A stretch of 64,000 bases of DNA from Microcella pacifica (GTDB lineage: Bacteria > Actinomycetota > Actinomycetes > Actinomycetales > Microbacteriaceae): contig NZ_VIKT02000010.1 of NCBI RefSeq assembly GCF_009371975.2, positions 1 to 64,000 on the forward strand, read 5' to 3'. A program made the position numbers and the translations under genes. Positions within the stretch are counted from its first letter, which is position 1; the number at the start of each line of letters is the position of its first letter. The notes beneath the pieces were generated by a model. It saw only the letters and a program-made list of their open reading frames with translations, was not told the origin of the DNA and made no database searches. Shown here one piece after another: positions 30,355 through 37,755 of the stretch.

Positions 30355-31304
30355 GCCGCCTCCCTCACGCGCTCGGCCGCGCGCAGCCGCACGGGGATCG
30401 AGCGGGAGTTGCTCGCGCGCTCAGCTTCGTCGGCGAGCTCGGCTCCGCGGACGAGCAGCCGGAACTCGGGTCGGTGCTCGGGCAGCTCGACGGGCAGTCC
30501 CTCCGGCGCCGTCGAGCGCGTGCGCGCAGCCAGCTCGCGCTTGACGATGCGGTCTTCGAGCGACTGGTACGCCAGAACCACGATGCGGCCGCCGACCGCG
30601 AGCGAGTCGAGCGCCGCGGGCAGAGCGGCCTCGAGCGCGGCGAGCTCGCCATTGACCTCGATGCGGAGTGCCTGGAAGACGCGCTTCGCGGGATGACCGG
30701 AGCGCTGCACGGCCCGCGGAGTCGCGTCGATGATGAGCCGGACGAGCTCCGAGGAGCGCGTGAGCGGCTGCTCGGCTCGGGATTCCACGATGCGACGGGC
30801 GTACCGCGGTGCGAGCTTCTCCTCGCCGTATGCGTAGAAGATGCGCCGCAGCTCCGCCTCCGTGTACTCGGCGAGCACGGCTTCCGCAGTGATGCCGGTC
30901 GTGCGATCCATGCGCATGTCGAGCGGGGCATCCTGCGAGTACGCGAAGCCGCGGTCGGCCTCGTCGAGCTGCATGGAACTGACCCCCAGGTCGAAGAGCA
31001 CGCCGGTCACGCGCTGGATGCCGAGAGTGTCGAGGGCCGAGCGAAGCCCCGAGTAGACGGTGTGCACCAGGTGCACGCGGTCGCCGAAGCGCTCGAGCCG
31101 CTGGGCGGACGCGTCGAGCGCGGCAGTGTCTCGGTCGAGCCCGACGAGGGTGAGTGCGGGGTTCCGCTCCAAGGCGGCCTCGGCGTGCCCGCCGAGGCCG
31201 AGCGTCGCGTCGACCAGAACCGCGCCCTCGAGGGCGAGGGCCGGCTCGAGGAGGGCGAGGCTGCGTTCGAGCAGAACGGGAGTGTGCGAGGAGGATGCGG
31301 TCAT
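30351..31304 (-). CDS. rsmH: 16S rRNA (cytosine-1402-N4)-methyltransferase
   Basis: RsmH (MraW) methylates N4 of C1402 in 16S rRNA using S-adenosylmethionine. The 317-residue protein begins with [13 protein letters not shown] and has the SAM-binding [14 protein letters not shown], the conserved [20 protein letters not shown] with DMRMD, and the C-terminal [14 protein letters not shown] motif. The ATG at 31302-31304 is chosen over an upstream extension because it starts the conserved N-terminus. It lies 102 nt behind mraZ, and a bulged hairpin at 31350-31373 lies in that gap. Confidence 0.96.
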   Translation of the reverse strand: MTASSSHTPVLLERSLALLEPALALEGAVLVDATLGLGGHAEAALERNPALTLVGLDRDTAALDASAQRLERFGDRVHLVHTVYSGLRSALDTLGIQRVTGVLFDLGVSSMQLDEADRGFAYSQDAPLDMRMDRTTGITAEAVLAEYTEAELRRIFYAYGEEKLAPRYARRIVESRAEQPLTRSSELVRLIIDATPRAVQRSGHPAKRVFQALRIEVNGELAALEAALPAALDSLAVGGRIVVLAYQSLEDRIVKRELAARTRSTAPEGLPVELPEHRPEFRLLVRGAELADEAERASNSRSIPVRLRAAERVREAA

Positions 31305-31406
31305 GGTGCTGCCGGTCCGGCGCGGGGCCCGGATCCCCATCCGTGTGACCTGGCACCGGGGAAGGTGCGCCAGGGCGTCTCACGGCTGGGAGTCCGAGCC
31401 ACGCGA

Positions 31407-31838
31407 TCAGAAGAGTCCGGGGATCACCTCCTCGTCGGTGTTGGCGAAGGCGTCTTCCTTCTCGGCGTAGTAGCTGTTCCAGGCGGGGGTCGACCAGATC
31501 TCGGCCCGGTCGCCGGAGCCGATGACCGTGAGCTCGCGGTCAAGGCCCGCGTACTGGCGCAGCACCGCGGGCACGGTCACCCGGCCCTGCTTGTCCGGCT
31601 CCTCCTCGCTCACGCCGGAGAGGAAGAAGCGCTGGTACTCGCGCGCCGTCTTGCTCGTGAGGGATGCGGTGCGCAGCTTCTCGAGGACATCACCGAAGGT
31701 GGCCCGGCTGAAGACGTAGAGGCAACGTTCCTGACCGCGCGTCAGCACCACGCCGTCGGCGAGATCTTCACGGAACTTCGCCGGGAGTATGACCCGCCCC
31801 TTGTCGTCGAGTTTGGGGGTGTGCGTGCCGAGAAACAT
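31407..31838 (-). CDS. mraZ: transcriptional regulator MraZ
   Basis: MraZ is the first gene of the dcw cluster and a DNA-binding ring-forming regulator of its own operon. The 143-residue protein contains two SpoVT/AbrB-like halves: [25 protein letters not shown] at the N-terminus and a second [17 protein letters not shown] near residues 77-93. Both carry the D-x-KGR/QGR signature. Three 10-bp-spaced repeats immediately upstream form a probable operator, supporting autoregulation. Confidence 0.95.
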   Translation of the reverse strand: MFLGTHTPKLDDKGRVILPAKFREDLADGVVLTRGQERCLYVFSRATFGDVLEKLRTASLTSKTAREYQRFFLSGVSEEEPDKQGRVTVPAVLRQYAGLDRELTVIGSGDRAEIWSTPAWNSYYAEKEDAFANTDEEVIPGLF

Positions 31839-31875
31839 CGCCTGGTCCCCCTCTCATCTCCGGCCCGAGATCAGG

Positions 31876-31905
31876 TTTACTCCACTTTACTCCACTTTCC
31901 CCCAC
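31876..31905 (-). promoter_or_regulatory. triple direct-repeat operator, probable MraZ boxes
   Basis: On the minus strand three units repeat with an exact 10-bp period: GTGGGGGAAA, GTGGAGTAAA, GTGGAGTAAA. The two proximal copies are identical. MraZ proteins are known to bind several GTGGG-type repeats spaced by one helical turn upstream of mraZ. The site lies 37 nt before the mraZ start and just downstream of the predicted transcription start, a position suited to repression. Confidence 0.75.
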
Positions 31906-31924
31906 CAAGTAAAGGAACTGGCCC

Positions 31925-31953
31925 AGAATAGACGATCTCCGTCTCGCTGTCAC
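31925..31953 (-). promoter_or_regulatory. promoter of the mraZ/dcw operon
   Basis: On the minus strand a GTGACA -35 (31948-31953; five of six to TTGACA) and a TATTCT -10 (31925-31930; four of six) are separated by exactly 17 nt. This is the best -35/-10 pair seen in the window. The start point would be near 31918, a few bases upstream of the MraZ boxes. Confidence 0.6.
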
Positions 31954-32044
31954 CAGTAATCGCCAGGCCTTCACGAGGTGGGGGCCGGTGGAGGAACGTG
32001 GGGTCGCAGACGTGCCATGCGGGCATCCTGGAGTCCGAACGCAC

Positions 32045-32071
32045 AAAAAAGACCGGCCCGAAGGCCGGTCT
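32045..32071 (-). terminator. rho-independent terminator, distal copy
   Basis: GACCGGCC-CGAA-GGCCGGTC (32051-32070), extended by one A-T pair, is followed on the minus strand by six U residues (A-tract 32045-32050). It is identical in the stem-loop to the copy at 32109-32136 and ends leftward transcription from DUF3040. Confidence 0.75.
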
Positions 32072-32083
32072 GCACACGAGAGC

Positions 32084-32099
32084 CCGGCTCGAAAGCCGG
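32084..32099 (-). terminator. middle hairpin of the triple terminator array
   Basis: A 6-bp stem CCGGCT/AGCCGG with the same CGAA loop as its two neighbours (TTCG tetraloop on the minus strand) but no U-tract. It looks like a degenerate third copy of the terminator unit. Confidence 0.4.
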
Positions 32100-32108
32100 T
32101 CTGGGCAC

Positions 32109-32136
32109 AAAAAAAGACCGGCCCGAAGGCCGGTCT
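32109..32136 (-). terminator. rho-independent terminator, proximal copy, for DUF3040
   Basis: A perfect 8-bp GC-rich stem (32116-32123 with 32128-32135), extended by an A-T pair, has a tetraloop that reads TTCG on the minus strand and is followed by seven U residues there (A-tract 32109-32115). It lies about 70 nt beyond the DUF3040 stop codon. Confidence 0.8.
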
Positions 32137-32205
32137 CGAGCGGGCGGGTGTCGCCCGGTGTCAGCGGTGGTGGATGGCGGGGAGGAAAGTGGGGAGGCGG
32201 GGGCC

Positions 32206-32592
32206 CTAGCCCTCGCGGCCTTCCTGACGACGATCCCAGCGCTCGTTCATGCGCTCGGTCCACGAGGAACGGGCAGCGCTCGGGCGCGCTGCTCCGCCCG
32301 CAGCGGGGCTGGTCGGCACCTCGGCGGCGTCACGACGCCCCGGTGAGAGCACGATGAGAACGCCCGCGAGCATGAGGCCGAACCCGACGACGCCGATCAC
32401 GGCCAGCTGCGTGATGACCCCGGCGACGAGCGCAGCGACGCCCGCGATGGCCAAGAGTGCGCCGACCACGACGAGCGTGTAGTTGGGCTTGCCGCGTCGA
32501 CCCGCGACGGTCGCGACGAAATCAGCGTCGTTCTGATAGAGGTTGCGCTCCATCTCATCGAGAAGGCGCTGTTCCTGTTCTGACAGCGGCAT
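32206..32592 (-). CDS. DUF3040 domain membrane protein
   Basis: This 128-residue actinobacterial protein has the DUF3040 signature at the N-terminus (LSEQEQRLLDEMERNLYQNDADF). Two close transmembrane helices follow near residues 37-82 (LVVVGALLAIAGVAALVAGV and IGVVGFGLMLAGVLIVL), then an Arg/Ala-rich cytoplasmic tail. The function is unknown; in many actinobacteria it neighbours mraZ, as here. It has an AAGGGG ribosome-binding site and is separated from mraZ by the terminator array. Confidence 0.9.
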   Translation of the reverse strand: MPLSEQEQRLLDEMERNLYQNDADFVATVAGRRGKPNYTLVVVGALLAIAGVAALVAGVITQLAVIGVVGFGLMLAGVLIVLSPGRRDAAEVPTSPAAGGAARPSAARSSWTERMNERWDRRQEGREG

Positions 32593-32664
32593 GATGACCC
32601 CTTAGTGGCGACTCGTCGGTACGGAGATCCCCGTCCGCGCACATTCTACGGTCGCGCTCCTGGA

Positions 32665-32670
32665 TAGGCT
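32665..32670 (+). promoter_or_regulatory. -10 element of a probably leaderless polyprenyl synthase mRNA
   Basis: TAGGCT ends exactly 6 nt before the GTG start at 32677, with no Shine-Dalgarno in between. The transcript would begin at the start codon. Confidence 0.5.
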
Positions 32671-32676
32671 AGGCAG

Positions 32677-33798
32677 GTGCCTGAGAGATTGCGGTTAGTC
32701 GACGTCGTCCGCGACCGGCTCGAGCAGTTCCTCGACGAGCGCGCGACGCACCTCGGCACCATCGCGGAGGACCTCGAGCGCTTCACCGACGCGAGTCGAG
32801 ATCTGCTGAGCGGAGGCAAACGCTTCCGGGCGCTGTTCTGCTACTGGGGCTGGCACGCCGTCGCGGGCACCGTGCGGCCGGACGACCTGCTCGCCGAGCT
32901 CGACGAGCATCCCGACCTCTCGAGCGTCGTCGACGCGGCTGCGGGACTGGAGCTGTTCCACGCCGCCGCGCTCGTGCACGACGACATCATGGACAGCTCC
33001 GACACCCGCCGGGGAATGCCCTCCGCACACCGTCGATTCGAGGCCGAGCATGCTCGCCGCCACTGGGTGGGCAGCGCGAGCGGGTACGGCACGTCGTCGG
33101 CACTCCTGCTCGGCGACCTCTTGCTGGGGTGGAGCGACGAACTGCTCGACTCGGGGCTCGCGCGACTCGACGACCAGGACGCGGCGCGGGCAGCGCGGGC
33201 CGAATTCCAGACGATGCGCACCGAAGTCACGGTCGGCCAGTACCTCGACATCCTCGAGGAGGTGGCGTGGCGGGACGCGGAGGATGCCGACATGCTCCCG
33301 CGCGCGCATCGCGTGCTCGTCTACAAGTCGGCCAAGTACTCCATCGAGGCTCCCCTCGCACTCGGGGCACTCATGGCGGGCGGGACTCTCGACCAGGTGA
33401 CGGCCCTGCGCGCCTTCGGGCTGCCGCTCGGCGTCGCGTTCCAGTTGCGCGACGACCTACTCGGAGTGTTCGGCGACCCCGAGGTCACGGGCAAGCCCGC
33501 CGGCGACGACCTGCGCGAGGGCAAGCGCACGGTTCTCATCGCCCTGGCGCGCGACGCGCTGCCCGGCAGCGCGGTACGGCTCATCGACGAGCTGCTCGGC
33601 GACCCGGAGCTCACCGAGCACCAGATCCGCACGCTGCAGGCGACGATTCGGGATAGCGGCGCCGTCGAGACGGTCGAGTCGATCATCGCGCGGTCGGTCA
33701 CCGAGGCGCTCGCGGCGCTCGAGTCGGCGACCATCAGTCGCTCAGCCCACGCCGAGCTCATCGGTCTCTCCGATCTCGTGACGCGCCGCTCGCACTAG
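32677..33798 (+). CDS. trans-polyprenyl diphosphate synthase (GGPP-type)
   Basis: This 373-residue all-helical isoprenyl diphosphate synthase condenses isopentenyl diphosphate with allylic primers to make C20 or longer chains for carotenoids, menaquinone or lipid carriers. The first Asp-rich motif is DDIMDSSDTRRG near residues 105-116, with the downstream HRRF. The second is LRDDLLGVFGDP near 264-275, with the GKPAGDDLREGKRT segment after it. The IdsA/GrcC subfamily fits the length. The product chain length cannot be told by eye. Confidence 0.93.
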   Translation: MPERLRLVDVVRDRLEQFLDERATHLGTIAEDLERFTDASRDLLSGGKRFRALFCYWGWHAVAGTVRPDDLLAELDEHPDLSSVVDAAAGLELFHAAALVHDDIMDSSDTRRGMPSAHRRFEAEHARRHWVGSASGYGTSSALLLGDLLLGWSDELLDSGLARLDDQDAARAARAEFQTMRTEVTVGQYLDILEEVAWRDAEDADMLPRAHRVLVYKSAKYSIEAPLALGALMAGGTLDQVTALRAFGLPLGVAFQLRDDLLGVFGDPEVTGKPAGDDLREGKRTVLIALARDALPGSAVRLIDELLGDPELTEHQIRTLQATIRDSGAVETVESIIARSVTEALAALESATISRSAHAELIGLSDLVTRRSH

Positions 33799-33827
33799 GC
33801 ACGCCGCGCGTCAGCGGGGCATGGAGC

Positions 33828-34166
33828 TCAGAAGGCGAGTGCCTGCGCCACGCGCCTCACCTCGGCCTTGCGGCCGGCGCGCAGCGCGTCGATCGGCGCT
33901 GCACCGAGGGCATCCTCCGGCTCGAGCATCCAGCGCATCGCCTCGTCGTCGCTGAAGCCGCTGTCAGCCAGCAGCACGAGCGTGCCGCGCAGCTCGCGCA
34001 GGGGCTCGCCGTCGAGGAGGAACGACGCCGGGACGACGAGCACTCCGTCGCGGCGCACCGCGAGAAGCTGTCGATCCTCGATGAGGCGGTGAACCTTGCC
34101 GGGGCTCAGCCCGAGCATCTCGACGAGATCGGGGATCGTCAACCAGGTCGAAGAGTCTGCATCCAC
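33828..34166 (-). CDS. Rv2175c-like DNA-binding protein
   Basis: This 112-residue protein has an N-terminal winged-helix/excisionase-like domain (WLTIPDLVEMLGLSPGKVHRLIEDRQLLAVRRDG) and an Rv2175c-type C-terminal region (LRGTLVLLADSGFSDDEAMRWML). In mycobacteria Rv2175c is a nucleoid-associated DNA-binding protein phosphorylated by the PknL kinase. A PASTA kinase gene lies 1.6 kb away here, so a similar link is plausible but not shown. It converges on the polyprenyl synthase gene and starts with GTG. Confidence 0.88.
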   Translation of the reverse strand: MDADSSTWLTIPDLVEMLGLSPGKVHRLIEDRQLLAVRRDGVLVVPASFLLDGEPLRELRGTLVLLADSGFSDDEAMRWMLEPEDALGAAPIDALRAGRKAEVRRVAQALAF

Positions 34167-34281
34167 GGTTACTAGAGTGCCACGCGCTCGAGCGGATCGC
34201 GCCCCCGCACGACCCGGAATCCCCGATCACATTCGTCACATCCTTCACATTGGCCACTGCGGGTAGTAGCCTGGGCTGCGG

Positions 34282-34316
34282 ACGGATCGGGGGATCCTCC
34301 GTGCCCCCTCGGGGGC
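34282..34316 (+). other. two hairpins in the leader of the LysM gene
   Basis: The 177-bp region before the LysM gene contains ACGGA/TCCGT (34282-34286 with 34298-34302), then GCCCC/GGGGC (34303-34307 with 34312-34316). A purine-rich GAGAGAGG follows as ribosome-binding site. Genes of this type are often under c-di-AMP riboswitch control in actinobacteria, but I could not recognise that motif's conserved core, so the element is unassigned. Confidence 0.3.
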
Positions 34317-34343
34317 GACACGGGTGAGAGAGGCCAGTGCCAC

Positions 34344-35696
34344 ATGACCGACACGCACCTCGCTGCTGGTGGGCGGCGCGACGCAGACGCCCACGGCGCT
34401 CCTGCCGATCGCGCGCACATCGTCTTCGCCGGCCTCGCACCCCGTCACCCCGCCGCGGCGACGAGCGCGTCGCGGCCCACCGGCCTTCGCACCCGGACCG
34501 CCCTCTCGAGCACGGTGCCCCTCGTCCTCACCGGAGCCATCGCTCTGGGGCTCGGCGTCGCGGGCCCCGTCGACGCGGCCCCGGCTCGCAAGCCCTCTCC
34601 GCCGCAGCCTGGCCAGAGTCCCGCCCCCGGAGGCCTGCGGGCGATGCTCTCCCAGTGGGGGGCCGCCATCACGCCCGGCGCCCAGAGCCTCGATGCGGTG
34701 GCCAACTCGGCGGCTCCCGCGAGCTATCTCGTGCAGCCGGGAGACACGGTGAGCGATGTCGCAGCGCGCTTCGGACTGCCGACCGCGGTGGTGCTCGCCC
34801 GCAACGGGTTGAGCTGGAAGTCCACGATCTTCCCGGGCCAGGTGCTCTCGCTCGGCGCCGACGGCGTCAAGCGCGCCGGCCGCCCGGCGGTGCTCGCCGA
34901 CGACGGGCTGTACGCCATCGCGCGCGGCGACACGCTGTCGAGCGTCGCGCAGCGCTTCGGCATCTCGGTGCGCTCGATCCTCGAGCGCAACGGACTGAAC
35001 CCCGCGAGCATCATCTATCCCGGCCAGAAGATCGTCATCCCCGGCCACAGCCCGCGGGACGCCGAGCCGCAGCTCGCCCTCGCCCAGGAGGAGGGCGAGG
35101 CTGTTCCGGAGCTCACTCTCGCCTCGGTGGAGTCGAGCACGGCCGCCGAGAGCGTCGCCACTCTCGCCGCCGCTCCCGACGTCTCGACGCTCGAGATCGC
35201 CGAGCGTCCCGTTCTGCCCGCGGCCCCGCCGCGCCCCGCCGCGCCGACCCCCGGAGGGACCGCGCCGAGCGGCCCCCCGAGCGGCGGCGGCAGCATCACC
35301 CCGCTCACGAGCGAGATGCGTGGCCACGCACTGACGATCATCCAGGTCGGGCGTCAGCTCGGTGTGCCCGACTACGGCATCGTCATCGCTCTCGCCACCG
35401 CGATGCAGGAGTCGACCCTGCGCAACCTCTCGTGGGGCGACCGCGACTCGGTCGGCCTCTTCCAGCAGCGGCCGAGCTCGGGGTGGGGAACCGCGGCCGA
35501 CCTGCAGATTCCGAGCCACGCCGCTCGCCTCTTCTACGTGGGGCGCAGCGGGTACACGCGCGGCTTGCTCGACATCCCCGGCTGGCAGGGCATGACGCTC
35601 ACGCAGGCCGCTCAGGCCGTGCAGATCTCCGCATACCCGATCCACTACGCCAAGTGGGAGGCGAGCGCGTGGGCGTGGCTCTACGAACTCACGTGA
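34344..35696 (+). CDS. secreted LysM-domain peptidoglycan hydrolase (lytic transglycosylase-like)
   Basis: This 450-residue exported protein has a charged N-terminus of about 50 residues and a signal/transmembrane segment near 53-77 (VPLVLTGAIALGLGVAG, cleavage probably near VDAAPA). Two LysM domains follow at about 128-172 (YLVQPGDTVSDVAARFGL) and 188-232 (YAIARGDTLSSVAQRFGI). After a Pro/Ala linker comes a C-terminal lysozyme/transglycosylase-like domain with the catalytic-type Glu in ATAMQESTLRN and DSVGLFQQRPSSGWG. It probably binds and cleaves cell-wall glycan. It sits directly before the PASTA kinase gene. Confidence 0.88.
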   Translation: MTDTHLAAGGRRDADAHGAPADRAHIVFAGLAPRHPAAATSASRPTGLRTRTALSSTVPLVLTGAIALGLGVAGPVDAAPARKPSPPQPGQSPAPGGLRAMLSQWGAAITPGAQSLDAVANSAAPASYLVQPGDTVSDVAARFGLPTAVVLARNGLSWKSTIFPGQVLSLGADGVKRAGRPAVLADDGLYAIARGDTLSSVAQRFGISVRSILERNGLNPASIIYPGQKIVIPGHSPRDAEPQLALAQEEGEAVPELTLASVESSTAAESVATLAAAPDVSTLEIAERPVLPAAPPRPAAPTPGGTAPSGPPSGGGSITPLTSEMRGHALTIIQVGRQLGVPDYGIVIALATAMQESTLRNLSWGDRDSVGLFQQRPSSGWGTAADLQIPSHAARLFYVGRSGYTRGLLDIPGWQGMTLTQAAQAVQISAYPIHYAKWEASAWAWLYELT

Positions 35697-35749
35697 GCCC
35701 GCGCCGCCGAAGCGCCGTGCGCCTCCCCTGCTCGACCGCCTGACCGACC

Positions 35750-35755
35750 TACACT
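35750..35755 (+). promoter_or_regulatory. -10 element of a probably leaderless PASTA-kinase mRNA
   Basis: TACACT ends exactly 6 nt before the GTG start at 35762, with no ribosome-binding site. The kinase message would be leaderless and separate from the LysM gene. Confidence 0.5.
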
Positions 35756-35761
35756 GGCGCG

Positions 35762-37708
35762 GTGACTGCCTCCTCGACCGACCCCCTCATCGGGCGTCTG
35801 ATCGACGGTCGGTACCGCGTGCGCTCGCACATCGCCCGCGGGGGCATGGCGACCGTCTATCTCGCGACGGATGAACGGCTCGAGCGCCTCGTGGCCGTCA
35901 AGATCATGCACGGCCACCTCGCCGACGACAGTCAGTTCAAGGAGCGCTTCATCCAGGAGGCGCGCTCGGCCGCTCGGCTCGCGCACGCCAACGTCGTCAA
36001 CGTCTTCGATCAGGGTCAGGACACCGAGTCGGCCTACCTCGTCATGGAGTACCTGCCCGGCATCACGCTGCGCGACCTCCTCAAGGAGTACGGCGCGCTG
36101 ACGCCGGCCCAGACGATGGACATCACGGAGTCGGTGCTCGGCGGTCTCGCCGCGGCGCACAAGGCGGGCATCGTCCACCGGGATCTCAAGCCCGAGAACG
36201 TGCTTCTCGCCGATGACGGCCGCATCAAGATCGGCGATTTCGGTCTCGCGCGCGCCGCCACCGCGAACACGGCGACGGGGCAAGCACTACTGGGCACGAT
36301 CGCCTACCTCTCCCCCGAGCTCGTCATGCGCGGCATCGCCGATACGCGCAGCGACATCTACGCGGTCGGCATCATGATGTTCGAGATGCTCACGGGAGAG
36401 CAGCCGTTCAAGGGCGAGCAGCCCATGCAGATCGCCTACCAGCACGCGAACGACTCGGTACCGGCCCCGAGCACGCTCAACCCTGACGTGCCGGCGGAGT
36501 GGGACGAGCTCGTGCTGTGGGCCACGGCCCGCAATCCCGACGATCGCCCCACCGACGCCCGCGCCCTCCTCGAGCAGGTCACCGAGACCGGGCGCGAGCT
36601 GCAGACCGCTCTCTCCGCCACGGGCGCCCAGAAGACCATGCTGCTGACCTCGCCGATTCCCACCGCCCCCGCCGCCCCGACGGGAGACGACAGCGAGACG
36701 CAGGTCATCGGCGGCGTTCCCTCCCCGGCGACCCGCCCCATCACGAGCGCCGCCGCTCTCGCCGAGCGCGGCTCGAAGGGGCGGCGCCGCGGGTGGCTGC
36801 TCTTCGCCGTCGTACTCGCTCTCGCGGGCCTCGCGGGCGGTGTCGGCTGGTGGTTCGGCGCCGGCCCGGGCTCGACCGTCACGATCGAGAGCGTGCGGGG
36901 GCTCGGGGAGGAGGCCGCGCGCGAGGTGCTCACCGGGCAGGGCCTCGTCGTTGCCGACACGGTCGAGGAGGCCTTCGACCCCGAGGTCGAGGCCGGGCTC
37001 GTCGCGGGAACCGACCCCGACGAGGGGTCGGTCGTGGACCGCGACGCCGTCGTCTCCCTCGTCATCTCGAAGGGCCGCGAGCCGACAACGGTCCCCGACA
37101 TTCTGGGACAGCCCGAGGCGGATGCCCGGCTCGCGCTCGCGGACGCCGGCTTCGAGTCCGGCGAGAGCCTTGAGCAGTTCGACGGCGAGGTCGCCGACGG
37201 CTCGGTCGTCGCCCTGCTCGACGACGAGGGCGAGTCGCTCGCAGCCGGAGCCGAGTCCTTCGTCGGCACGGTCGTGCAGCTCGTCGTGTCGGTGGGCGCG
37301 ATCCCCGATGTGCGCGGACTCTCGGTCGATGCGGCAGAGGACGCGCTCTCGGCACGCGGGCTCGAGGGAATCGTGGGAGGCGACCCGGAGTTCGACAACG
37401 AGGTCGCGGAGGGTGACGTGCTGCGCGTGGAAGCGATCGGCGAGGGACCGGTTCGCCCCGGCGACGCCGTCACGCTCATCATCTCGCGCGGCCCCGACCT
37501 CGTGACCGTGCCCGATGTTGTCGGCCTCAGCATCAACGACGCGGTCGATCGGCTGCGCGAGGAAGGCTTCGAGGTCAACCTCGACACCAACGTGCCGCCC
37601 GGGCTGCGGGGCTCCGCTCTCGCTCCCGTGCAGTCGACGGACCCCGCGGGCGGCACCCAGGTGTTCCGCAGCCCGCGGCCGCCGATCACGGTGACCGCGC
37701 AGTACTGA
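35762..37708 (+). CDS. PASTA-domain Ser/Thr protein kinase (PknB/PknL type)
   Basis: This 648-residue transmembrane kinase senses cell-wall material and phosphorylates division and metabolic proteins. The kinase domain spans about residues 14-275, with the P-loop ARGGMATVYLA, Lys47 (VAVKIM), the catalytic loop HRDLKPEN (Asp141), DFGLA (Asp159) and GTIAYLSPE. A linker and one transmembrane helix (about 340-365, WLLFAVVLALAGLAGGVGWW) lead to four extracellular PASTA repeats. Likely partners encoded here are GarA (50503-50985) and the Rv2175c-like protein (inference). The 3' end carries 18-bp tandem repeats over the stop codon. Confidence 0.94.
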   Translation: MTASSTDPLIGRLIDGRYRVRSHIARGGMATVYLATDERLERLVAVKIMHGHLADDSQFKERFIQEARSAARLAHANVVNVFDQGQDTESAYLVMEYLPGITLRDLLKEYGALTPAQTMDITESVLGGLAAAHKAGIVHRDLKPENVLLADDGRIKIGDFGLARAATANTATGQALLGTIAYLSPELVMRGIADTRSDIYAVGIMMFEMLTGEQPFKGEQPMQIAYQHANDSVPAPSTLNPDVPAEWDELVLWATARNPDDRPTDARALLEQVTETGRELQTALSATGAQKTMLLTSPIPTAPAAPTGDDSETQVIGGVPSPATRPITSAAALAERGSKGRRRGWLLFAVVLALAGLAGGVGWWFGAGPGSTVTIESVRGLGEEAAREVLTGQGLVVADTVEEAFDPEVEAGLVAGTDPDEGSVVDRDAVVSLVISKGREPTTVPDILGQPEADARLALADAGFESGESLEQFDGEVADGSVVALLDDEGESLAAGAESFVGTVVQLVVSVGAIPDVRGLSVDAAEDALSARGLEGIVGGDPEFDNEVAEGDVLRVEAIGEGPVRPGDAVTLIISRGPDLVTVPDVVGLSINDAVDRLREEGFEVNLDTNVPPGLRGSALAPVQSTDPAGGTQVFRSPRPPITVTAQY

Positions 37709-37744
37709 GTGGCCACGGAGCACTGAGTGACCGCGCAGAACTGC
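37691..37744 (+). repeat. three 18-bp tandem repeats spanning the kinase stop codon
   Basis: Units at 37691-37708, 37709-37726 and 37727-37744 begin GTGACCGCGCAGTACTGA, GTGGCCACGGAGCACTGA and GTGACCGCGCAGAACTGC. Units 1 and 3 agree at 16 of 18 positions. Unit 1 encodes the last residues (VTAQY) and the stop, and the others duplicate this end in the 3' untranslated region. Confidence 0.7.
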
Positions 37745-37755
37745 GTGGGCGAACT

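Larger units (their letters stand above)
31839..32205 (-). other. mraZ control region and insulator between DUF3040 and mraZ
   Basis: This 367-bp stretch carries no gene. From the mraZ side it holds a G-rich leader with GAGAGGGGGA near 31850, three direct repeats (31876-31905), a promoter (31925-31953), about 90 bp without recognisable signals, and three GC-rich hairpins (32045-32136) that end transcription coming from the DUF3040 gene. The remainder up to 32205 shows no signal I can name. Confidence 0.6.

Noticed and set aside
32045-32136. CRISPR-like or mobile repeat reading of the three hairpins
   Set aside because: Spacing is irregular, there are only three units, and two end in U-tracts on the minus strand, so terminators explain them better.
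34160-34178. Leaderless start for the Rv2175c-like gene
   Set aside because: A TAGTAA sits only 2 nt before the GTG and no TANNNT lies at the 6-7 nt distance.
34167-34343. Possible c-di-AMP (ydaO) riboswitch before the LysM gene
   Set aside because: Gene type and leader length fit, and two hairpins exist, but the conserved core could not be aligned by eye. A covariance-model search would decide.
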